Assembly (NCBI GenBank): GCA_024635735.1
Contig: JAGXII010000113.1
Coordinates: 1 to 5,037 of the forward strand
Reading direction: 5' to 3'
DNA length: 5,037 nt
Origin: Christiangramia sp.
GTDB taxonomy: Bacteria > Bacteroidota > Bacteroidia > Flavobacteriales > Flavobacteriaceae
The notes beneath the pieces are model-generated. The model saw only the letters and a program-made list of their open reading frames with translations. It was not told where the DNA came from and searched no databases. The position numbers were made by a program, and so were the translations under genes. Below, in pieces: positions 1 through 5,037 of this stretch. Position 1 is the stretch's first letter. The number at the start of each line of letters is the position of its first letter.

Positions 1-352
1 GTACAGAGATTGGTTTGGTTATAAATCCCTTCAGGCCGGGATAATCTTTAAGTCGTTCCTTGTCTGATTCAGAAATAGAAGAAGAAACTATATAAATGTG
101 TGATCTACTGTAAAGTTCGGGGAATAGGGTTTCCATAGCTTTTAAAAACTGCCAGCCATCTATAATCGGCATATTGATATCTAACATAATAATTTCAGGA
201 AGTTCCATCTCAGAATTGCGAAACCCTGAAAGAGCTGCTTCAGCATTTTTGAAGAAAGTGGCATTTTTAAATACACCGGCCTTCTCTATCATCTTCTTAC
301 AAATCTTACGATAGATTTCATCATCATCTATAACACACACCGACTTCCTCAT
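1..352 (-). CDS. Single-domain response regulator (CheY-like receiver), 3' end outside window
   Basis: The reading frame is open from ATG at 352 to the left edge, giving 117 residues; the C-terminus is missing. It shows the full receiver signature: acidic pocket D9-D10-D11 (VIDDDE), phospho-acceptor D58 in MLDINMP followed by IIDGW, the switch Ser at S90 or S91 in IVSSS, and K113-P114 in the ITKP motif. A receiver is about 120 residues, so there is little room for an output domain, but the missing end prevents certainty. By family knowledge such a protein accepts phosphate from a histidine kinase and acts by protein-protein contact in the cytoplasm. Its ATG follows the kinase stop codon (360-358) by 5 nt, so the two genes are probably co-transcribed and translationally coupled. 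No promoter is visible of its own. Because the kinase is interrupted early, expression may suffer from polarity, and its phosphate donor may be absent. Confidence 0.93.
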   Translation of the reverse strand, partial: MRKSVCVIDDDEIYRKICKKMIEKAGVFKNATFFKNAEAALSGFRNSEMELPEIIMLDINMPIIDGWQFLKAMETLFPELYSRSHIYIVSSSISESDKERLKDYPGLKGFITKPISV

Positions 353-357
353 AGGTT

Positions 358-2697
358 CTATTTAAAATATACGCTGAAACAGGTTCCCTGCCCGACTTCA
401 CTTTCCACCTTTACCTGCCCTCCCATCGCGTTCACCTGATTGCGGGTGATAAATAATCCAATTCCTCTGGAATCTTTGCGGCCAGAGAAGGTTTTATAAA
501 GTCCGAAGACCTTATCTCCATGTTTTTCCATATCTATTCCAATTCCATTAACACATACTTCGAGAACCCAGTTATCATCTTTCTTACTTCCTGTAAGCAC
601 CACTTCAGGTTTTCTGTCGGGATGATTATACCTGAGAGCGTTAGTTATGAAATTGAGCAGGACGCTTTCAAGATAGGCAGGATTAAAATACACTTTCATA
701 TCTTCCGGAATATTCTTCACGATTTCAGCTTCCATAGAATCTATCTGGAGACTAAGCACCGCCAGAGCCTTATCTATATATTTTGAAACTTCAACTTCTT
801 CTGCCCTGATCTCGAGATTGGTATTTATAGAAACCACTTCATTAAGATCGTATAAAGTCTCGTTCAGACTTTTTGAAACTTTTCCCAGAAGACTTATATA
901 ATTATCCTTTTCTTCAGGGCTCTCTTCAGTTTCGTATAATTCGAGAATTGATTCCAGGTTACTTGAATGAGATCTGAGATTATGAGAAACGATATAAGCG
1001 AAATTAAGCAGCCTCTTATTCTGCTCCATCACAAAATCATAAGATTTCATCAAATTAAGCTCTGCCTCTTTTTTCCCGGAAATATCACGGAGATTCACCA
1101 CAAAGCCCCGGATATTTTTTTCTTCCAGCATATTGGTAAGTGTCGCATTCATCCAGATCCAATGTCCTTCTTTAGCCTGCACGCGAATTATTATTTCTGA
1201 AAGAGGAGTTCCGGCAGCTACCTTTGATCTTCGAAGCTTGTTTAATAACTGGATTCTTTCTGCAGGATGAATAAGTGATAAGACTTTATTTCCTGAAAGA
1301 TCCAGTGCTTCATAACCGGTAATTCGTTTAAGAGAAGGAGAGTTATAGACTATTTCCCCGTTTTTATTGATAATAAGAATGATCTCATTAGAATTCTCCA
1401 CGAGAGAACGATAGCGTTTCTCATTTTCCTCCAGCTCCTGTTTCGCTTTAATCCGTGCCGAAATATCCTCAACAAGTGCTATATGTGAGGTCGCTTTTTC
1501 CCCCACTTCCCATAGCGGTGAAACGTTCAGTCTTATCCAGATAGTTTTCCCGTCTTTACGTTTAAGTCGTTTCTTAAGATTATATTCCCTGATCTCATTT
1601 TTCCGCAACTGTTGCATAAGGGCGGTATTCTCGGTAAGATCATCGGGATGGGAAACCATTCTATAATCCATCAGCCTCAGTTCTTCATTTGTATAGCCCA
1701 GTAATTCCTGAAACCACCTGTTGGTATCCTGGATCATCCCGGTATTTGAATCTACCTGGGCGATTCCTATAGCCGCCTGATTAAAGATCGTTCTAAACCG
1801 CAGTTCACTCCTGGAAAGTGCTCCGGCCTGCTCCCGAACACGCGCTTCAAGTATTGCGGGTTGCTTCGCAATGCTGTAAACCAGATATCCAAAGGCACCC
1901 GATAGTAATAGGATCACGATACTTAGCGGGAACAGGCTGTAAAGTGGTTGTAAGGGATCATCAGGAACCACATATAGTTTCCAGTTTCCGTCTGGTAGTA
2001 GAATTTCTTCGGAATAAGATTCGTCAAGATTTACAGGGGTGTCCAGTAGAAAAATCTCTTTTTGATCTTGAGGATCCAGTTTAGAAAACTGAAAATGATA
2101 TTCTCCCCCGGAAAGAGCTTTAATTCCGGACTGTTCGATAAGATTATCAAAATTGATCAAAACGGCAGAAAACCCCCAGAATTCATTATGTATAAAAACA
2201 GGAAGTCTTCCCACTATCGCATATCCGCCCTGCTTAAGTTTCAGGGGTCCTGCAAAGAACATTTTTCTTCCTTTTATAGCAATTTCCGCTTCCTTGTTTC
2301 GTGTACTGTCGGCTAGAATATCATAGCCAATAGCTTCGGCATTAGGCTCATAAGGATACACCTGGGTGATCACTCCATTGGGAACAATTTCTACGGCATC
2401 GATATTGGGATTGTTATCGACGAGCCGCGAAGCGATGGCATCAAAATTATCTATTTCCCCATCCTCATCTATTTGTAGCGCGAGAGAAAGAGCCGCGGAA
2501 TAACTGTATTTGAGGGACTAATTAATATTCTGTTCAACAATATTAATAATCCCCGACATTTCCCGCTGACGACTTTCCTGAATAATATGATAGCGTTGCC
2601 AGAGGATAAAAAGACCCAGGAAAAGTAAAAAGGCAAAGGAAAGCAGCCCGACTAGGAATGGTTTTCGGCGTTTTGGAGCGATAAGATTTAGTTTCAT
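358..2697 (-). pseudogene. CHASE-PAS-PAS sensor histidine kinase, interrupted by an in-frame amber codon
   Basis: One frame runs from ATG 2697 to TAG 360-358, 779 positions, broken only by TAG at 2520-2518 (position 60). I chose ATG 2697 because AAAAGGAG precedes it and a basic stretch then a membrane segment follow (about 13-33). After the amber codon the same frame continues with a clear CHASE domain (about 61-225; NFDAIASRL, VYPYEPNAEAIG), so both parts are one gene. Next come a second membrane segment (255-276), PAS 1 (297-418, RFRTIFNQAAIGIA), PAS 2 (427-546, YRSLVENSNEI), the H-box with H572 (YIVSHNLRSH), the N-box with N686 (NFITNALRY), and G2 (GIGLF, about 745-749). The G1 box reads CVNGIGID, with V716 where Asp is normally required for adenine binding. 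Expected role: inner-membrane kinase sensing a periplasmic small molecule (ligand unknown) and phosphorylating the adjacent receiver. As read, translation yields only a 59-residue membrane peptide. Restart at GTG 2373 or ATG 2262 would lack the first membrane segment. Confidence 0.9.
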
Positions 2698-2700
2698 AGT

Positions 2701-2709
2701 TCTCCTTTT
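2701..2709 (-). promoter_or_regulatory. Shine-Dalgarno sequence of the histidine kinase gene
   Basis: Read on the minus strand, AAAAGGAGA lies 3 nt before ATG 2697. The AGGAG core is a strong match to the anti-Shine-Dalgarno sequence, which is uncommon in Bacteroidota. It decides the start in favour of 2697 over the farther TTG at 2757, which overlaps the promoter -7 element. Confidence 0.7.
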
Positions 2710-2754
2710 ACAACAGGCTGTCTGTATCGGGGAGCTATTTATTTTTTCGGATTG

Positions 2755-2784
2755 CAAATATATCTAATTAGCTCAGAATTTGAA
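2755..2784 (-). promoter_or_regulatory. Putative flavobacterial promoter of the kinase-regulator operon
   Basis: On the minus strand TATATTTG (2762-2755) matches the Bacteroidota -7 consensus TAnnTTTG exactly. A partial -33 element, TTC instead of TTG (2784-2782), lies 19 nt upstream. Transcription would start near 2750, giving a leader of about 50 nt before ATG 2697. The match is by eye against a known consensus; the weak -33 half lowers confidence. Confidence 0.5.
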
Positions 2785-2800
2785 GATTAATGGATGCTAA

Positions 2801-2832
2801 ATAAAAAAACCCGGGCCATGCGGCTCCGGGTT
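2801..2832 (-). terminator. Rho-independent terminator after the Wzi-family gene
   Basis: On the minus strand a GC-rich stem is formed by AACCCGG (2832-2826) and CCGGGTT (2814-2808). GCC/GGC extends it inward around a 4-nt loop, with one bulged base at 2825. A run of seven T follows (2809-2803). The hairpin starts about 65 nt after the stop codon of the Wzi-family gene. It should therefore end that transcript and insulate it from the kinase operon, whose promoter lies just downstream. Confidence 0.85.
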
Positions 2833-2898
2833 ACAAGTTAGATAAAAGCACTCCTAGCGCTATTAAACAGAGAGTACACCTATCCGATTATTATGAGT

Positions 2899-4253
2899 TT
2901 AAAAATGTTTGGAGAGACTTATACCTGCGCCAAATACAGGCTTGGCAACATTGGAGAACTCAGTTCCCAGAAGGATATTAAGATTAAAAGGTTCCTTTAA
3001 AAGTCCCATTTCATAGTTTACATAGAGTTCCTCCCTGTCAGGGACATAATATCTGAAATAGGCCCCTTCCTTATGCACGTGAGAGATTAAAAGTTTATAG
3101 GGATAGCTATAAAAATAGCTGCTAAAAATACCTGCAATTCCAATATGGTGAGCAAGGAATTTGTTTCCTACTATATAGCCCTTTTCCTTATCATAATCAA
3201 AAAAGGGTACTCCTAATATCCTTTGTTGATAGGTCCAGCCTGATTCATAAGTTAAAAAATTATTGAAATATTGATCTTGTTTATGAGGTGCGGAACTGTT
3301 TATACTTTGATTCCGGGTATAATAGAACTCATAAATCGCAGAATTAATTAAGGAAGTTTTTTCTTTCCTTTCATAGTAAATTCCATATCGGCCATCAGGG
3401 AAATTAGCATAGCGACTACCTGTTCCATCTTCAAAAAAATGATTATAAATAAAACCAAGGTCAAATTGCCTAAAATCTTTAGTCAAATATAGCTCATAGG
3501 TTCCAAGATGGCTACCCGCCACATTTACCTGATCGCCGGGATTAGCATCTTCACCGCCTTCCCTTCCGGTTATAACTCTCAAATATTCAGAGAAACTAGT
3601 TGGTTGTGGCCCCCATGTTGGGGAATCTCCTCCCATTGGGCAAAATGCTTGATTCCGGCTTTGAGACTCCAGTCACTTTTAAAATTATATAAAAGGTAAA
3701 GACTTTTGTAGTGTAGCCTGGTTCCTTTTACATAACGGTCATCCCCCATTAAATACTCATTCCAGGAAAATTCAAAACCCAGTTTTTTATTCTTATTAAA
3801 ATAAATAGGTTCTGAAGATTTGATCTGGATACCCGGTAAAGGCCTTGCATTTAAAGACCAGGCAAAATTTTCATTGGTAGCACTCAGGCCATCATAAAGC
3901 TCCTCTTTTTGTTTCCTCCCGGCGATCACTTCTAACCAGGAATATTTAAAGTCGGCGTATAATTCATCTATGAAGACTTCATCCTTAACCGCGTCCTGGT
4001 ATAAAATTCCTCCGCCAATTTCCAGGCCGGAATTTTTAGAGAAATCATAATTCATTTTTCCGCTAATCCAGCCATCGAAATTAGTTTCTTCAGAAACTCT
4101 TCCACGCTGATTCGAATAAAACCAGAATGGCAATTTATCTTTATTAGAATAATAGCCTTCCAGGTTGATACTTCCGGAATATTCTACTTGGGAAAAAACA
4201 GGATCGACTGCTGAAATAAGTAGCAGGAAAAGGAATAATATTTTATGTTTCAA
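2899..4253 (-). pseudogene. Capsule-assembly Wzi-family outer-membrane protein, frameshifted
   Basis: Two overlapping frames (4253-3579 and 3636-2899) are the front and back of one protein. The first runs through DDRYVKGTRLHYKS and GIKHFAQW, then turns into unrelated sequence and stops. The second takes over with GGDSPTWGPQP, SEYLRVITGREGGE, NHFFEDGTGSRYAN and PDGRYGIYYE. Adding one G to the GGG run at 3634-3632 joins them as AQW-GGDSP, giving about 451 residues, near the length of E. coli Wzi (479). The start is TTG at 4253; no ATG lies upstream in frame before a stop, and the TTG gives a good signal peptide (KHKILFLFLLLIS, cleavage near residue 22). The protein ends in Phe (LSKHF), as expected for BAM-assembled barrels. 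Family role: an outer-membrane beta-barrel helping capsule or surface polysaccharide attach or export; the substrate here is unknown. As read, the product stops after 224 residues, the last 17 out of frame. A terminator follows the gene. Confidence 0.9.
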
Positions 4254-4301
4254 AAGAGTAATTTGTATTAAAAGAAAAAGCTGAAAGCAATCAGGGGCTT
4301 T

Positions 4302-4321
4302 AAGCTTTAAGCAATAAGCTT
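4302..4321. repeat. AAGCTT pair able to form a small hairpin
   Basis: AAGCTT occurs at 4302-4307 and 4316-4321. The hexamer is self-complementary, so the two copies are both direct and inverted repeats and could form a 6-bp stem with an 8-nt loop. On the plus strand it is followed by a few T. As a terminator it would be weak, and no gene feeds into it from the left on that strand. It may be part of the repeat mosaic or a minor operator-like site for the Wzi-family gene. Confidence 0.35.
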
Positions 4322-4436
4322 TTTAAAATTGGTCTTAATCAATAAAGTTATACCTCAATTAAGCCCCGTCACTGCGAGGGCGTGAAACGATTGAAGCAGT
4401 CTCCTCCTAGAAGTATGAAATACGAATTAATTAATT

Positions 4437-4457
4437 TTGAATATTGAATATTGAATT
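4437..4457. repeat. Period-7 AT-rich tandem repeat
   Basis: Three consecutive 7-bp units read TTGAATA, TTGAATA, TTGAATT, followed by a looser TTTGAATT. The tract lies in the centre of the inverted-repeat element. No function is suggested; the unit count could vary by slippage. Confidence 0.7.
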
Positions 4458-4484
4458 TTTGAATTCCAATCAGGAGATTGCTTC

Positions 4485-4499
4485 TCCGCCAGAGGCGGA
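4485..4499. repeat. Perfect 15-bp hairpin (TCCGCC-AGA-GGCGGA)
   Basis: TCCGCC (4485-4490) and GGCGGA (4494-4499) form a perfect 6-bp stem with the loop AGA. It occupies exactly the variable middle of the right arm of the larger inverted repeat, where the left arm has an unrelated 15-bp sequence. It is much richer in GC than its surroundings. From memory, similar CCGCC-AGA-GGCGG palindromes recur in flavobacterial intergenic DNA. Confidence 0.8.
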
Positions 4500-4516
4500 T
4501 CGCAATGACTTTGAAA

Positions 4517-4543
4517 TTAGATGTACGAAGTTAGATGTACGAA
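4517..4543. repeat. Two copies of TTAGATGTACGAA, period 14
   Basis: The 13-bp sequence TTAGATGTACGAA occurs at 4517-4529 and again at 4531-4543, separated by one G. The copies are identical. The repeat sits just right of the inverted-repeat element and appears to be part of the same mosaic. A paired binding site for a regulator of the YceI-like gene is possible but unsupported. Confidence 0.75.
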
Positions 4544-4557
4544 TAACAATTAAAAAC

Positions 4558-4678
4558 GAACAACCGGACAACAGACAACCCACAACTGAAAACAGACAAC
4601 ACCCTTCGACAGGCTCAGGGCGACAACCAACAACAGACAAACCACAACAGAGAACGCACAACTGAGAACAGAGAAAAG
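4558..4678. repeat. CAAC-rich, nearly T-free low-complexity tract
   Basis: The plus strand is built of irregular ACAAC, AGACAAC and CACAACTGA-like units. Outside the embedded 19-bp repeat it has only one T on each side (4558-4601 and 4621-4678). Such a strand bias makes any plus-strand transcript almost unstructured. An open frame passes through, but its protein would be repetitive N, Q, P and T residues, so I treat it as non-coding. Confidence 0.7.
4602..4620. repeat. 19-bp GC-rich dispersed repeat (CCCTTCGACAGGCTCAGGG)
   Basis: CCCT...AGGG ends give a short imperfect palindrome. From memory this sequence and its complement are dispersed in many environmental bacterial genomes and give the false protein string PEPVEG when translated. 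It interrupts the CAAC-rich tract, which continues on both sides with the same composition, as if the GC-rich unit had been inserted. Confidence 0.65.
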
Positions 4679-4751
4679 TCAGTTTTCATGGGATATTTAA
4701 GAAAGAACTCAAAACCTGATTCCTGTCATATTTTAGAAACTACTCCTACCG

Positions 4752-4759
4752 CAACTTTG
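4752..4759 (+). promoter_or_regulatory. Possible -7 promoter element of the YceI-like gene
   Basis: CAACTTTG differs from the flavobacterial -7 consensus TAnnTTTG at only its first base. Its distance to ATG 4784 would allow a leader of about 20 nt. No good TTG -33 element is seen at the expected distance; the T-rich sequence at 4730-4734 is the nearest candidate. This is a weak call. Confidence 0.3.
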
Positions 4760-4783
4760 TAATGATTTTAAAAAGCAATTAAT

Positions 4784-5037
4784 ATGAAAACTTACGCAAA
4801 ACTAAAATTTCTGATCGCAGCTCTTGTTTTTGGCTTCGGAATAAATTTTTACACCCACGCCCAGACCTATAAATTAAACAATAAAGTTTCCAGTCTTATT
4901 GTAGATGGAACTTCAAATATCCATGACTGGGATATGAGGGCAGAAAACTGTGGCGGAATCCTTAGCACCGAAATGGAGGATGGCAGCCTGGAGGAAATTG
5001 AAAAACTTGAATTTTCGGTTAGGGCAGAAAGCCTGAA
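4784..5037 (+). CDS. Secreted YceI-like (polyisoprenoid-binding family) protein, 5' part only
   Basis: ATG 4784 opens a frame that continues past the right edge (84 full codons). Residues 1-26 are a signal peptide: basic start, hydrophobic core FLIAALVFGFG, and cleavage after T-H-A, leaving Q27 as the first mature residue. The mature start, with KLNNKVSSLIVDGTSNIHDW (about 30-49), matches the first strands of the YceI lipocalin-like fold, where a Val-x-Gly-Thr-Ser-x-x-His-Asp-Trp pattern is typical. Full-length members are about 190 residues, so a little under half is visible. Family members bind polyisoprenoid-type lipids in the periplasm; the physiological role in Flavobacteria is mostly unknown. 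No Shine-Dalgarno sequence is present, only an AT-rich leader, as is usual for this phylum. The gene is divergent from the Wzi-family gene across the repeat-rich spacer. An alternative is another secreted protein with a similar N-terminus. Confidence 0.85.
   Translation, partial: MKTYAKLKFLIAALVFGFGINFYTHAQTYKLNNKVSSLIVDGTSNIHDWDMRAENCGGILSTEMEDGSLEEIEKLEFSVRAESL

Larger units (their letters stand above)
4368..4509. repeat. 142-bp inverted-repeat element with 38-bp arms
   Basis: The left arm (4368-4405) and the reverse complement of the right arm (4509-4472) are equal in length and share the same plan. The outer 10 bp match 9 of 10 (GTCACTGCGA against GTCATTGCGA). The inner 13 bp match 12 of 13 (GAAGCAGTCTCCT against GAAGCAATCTCCT). 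The 15-bp middles are unrelated between arms. A 66-bp AT-rich centre separates the arms. From memory, GTCATTGCGA...GAAGCAATCTCCT is a dispersed intergenic repeat in many Flavobacteria and other bacteria. It encodes nothing visible and resembles a REP or MITE-like non-autonomous element. Confidence 0.8.
4254..4783. other. Gene-free spacer between divergent genes, filled with short repeats
   Basis: This 530-bp stretch lies between the starts of the minus-strand Wzi-family gene and the plus-strand YceI-like gene, so it should hold both promoters. No convincing gene is present. It contains, in order, an AAGCTT repeat pair, a 142-bp inverted-repeat element, period-7 and period-14 tandem repeats, and a CAAC-rich tract with an embedded GC-rich repeat. 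Small open frames on both strands (4444-4665 plus, 4661-4470 minus) follow repeat composition and are not considered genes. Confidence 0.85.

Noticed and set aside
520..2316. Plus-strand open frames inside the kinase
   Set aside because: They lie opposite a well-supported domain-bearing frame and show no recognisable protein features.
358..2373. Kinase starting at GTG 2373 as a complete, intact gene
   Set aside because: The same frame upstream of 2373, back to the amber codon, encodes the front of the CHASE domain (NFDAIASRL, NNPNIDAVEIVPNG). GTG 2373 therefore falls inside a conserved domain.
2518..2520. TAG read as pyrrolysine or as a reassigned codon
   Set aside because: Flavobacteria are not known to use either. 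The kinase gene itself ends in TAG (360-358), and nothing nearby suggests a recoding signal.
2518..2757. Separate small membrane protein gene beginning at TTG 2757
   Set aside because: TTG 2757 lies inside the likely promoter -7 element, whereas ATG 2697 has a strong ribosome-binding site. The frame continues directly into the kinase after the stop codon, so this is the kinase N-terminus.
2855..2862. Perfect palindrome TAGCGCTA as an operator
   Set aside because: Eight bases is short enough to arise by chance. It lies between a stop codon and a terminator, where an operator is not expected.
3508..3699. Plus-strand open frame across the Wzi frameshift region
   Set aside because: It is antisense to conserved Wzi-family sequence and has no features of its own.
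4343..4350. TAACTTTA on the minus strand as the -7 element of the Wzi-family gene
   Set aside because: It lacks the final G of TAnnTTTG, has no TTG at the right distance upstream, and lies about 90 nt from the start codon.
4470..4661. Cysteine-rich small protein on the minus strand, with PEPVEG
   Set aside because: PEPVEG is the false translation of the dispersed 19-bp repeat, and the Cys/Val-rich remainder is the complement of the CAAC tract.
4444..4665. Small protein gene on the plus strand
   Set aside because: The frame crosses the hairpin, the 14-bp repeat, the CAAC tract and the 19-bp repeat. Its protein is low-complexity and has no domain or convincing start signal.
4437..4678. CRISPR array
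   Set aside because: The repeats are short, of different kinds and without uniform spacers, and no cas gene is present.

Overview
The window looks like chromosomal DNA of a marine-type Flavobacteriaceae member, possibly the Gramella/Christiangramia group. This is inferred from AT-rich DNA, a kinase with the flavobacterial SHNLRSH H-box, a TAnnTTTG-type promoter, a Wzi-family outer-membrane protein, a YceI-like protein and characteristic intergenic repeats. No RNA gene, CRISPR array, insertion sequence or phage gene is visible.

Layout, left to right. (1) 1-352, minus strand: most of a single-domain response regulator, cut by the window edge. (2) 358-2697, minus strand: a membrane-bound CHASE-PAS-PAS histidine kinase whose stop codon lies 5 nt before the regulator start, so the two form one operon. 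The kinase carries an in-frame amber codon at position 60, between the first membrane segment and the rest of the CHASE domain. The Asp of its ATP-binding G1 box is also replaced by Val. (3) 2698-2898: the kinase ribosome-binding site and promoter, and a rho-independent terminator for the gene on the right. (4) 2899-4253, minus strand: a capsule-assembly Wzi-family beta-barrel protein, split into two overlapping frames by the loss of one G in a G-run, with a TTG start. (5) 4254-4783: a gene-free spacer packed with short repeats: a 142-bp inverted-repeat element, a perfect 15-bp hairpin, period-7 and period-14 tandem repeats, and a nearly T-free CAAC-rich tract that holds a 19-bp GC-rich repeat. 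(6) 4784-5037, plus strand: the secreted N-terminal part of a YceI-like protein, cut by the right edge.

If intact, the kinase would sense a periplasmic signal through CHASE and pass phosphate to the receiver protein. The Wzi-like protein would act at the outer membrane in surface polysaccharide attachment or export.

The main result is not a new system. Two neighbouring genes are each broken by a one-base lesion, and the kinase has also lost a key ATP-binding residue. Either this is a decaying surface/sensory locus, or the underlying sequence has local errors. The two cannot be separated from the sequence alone.
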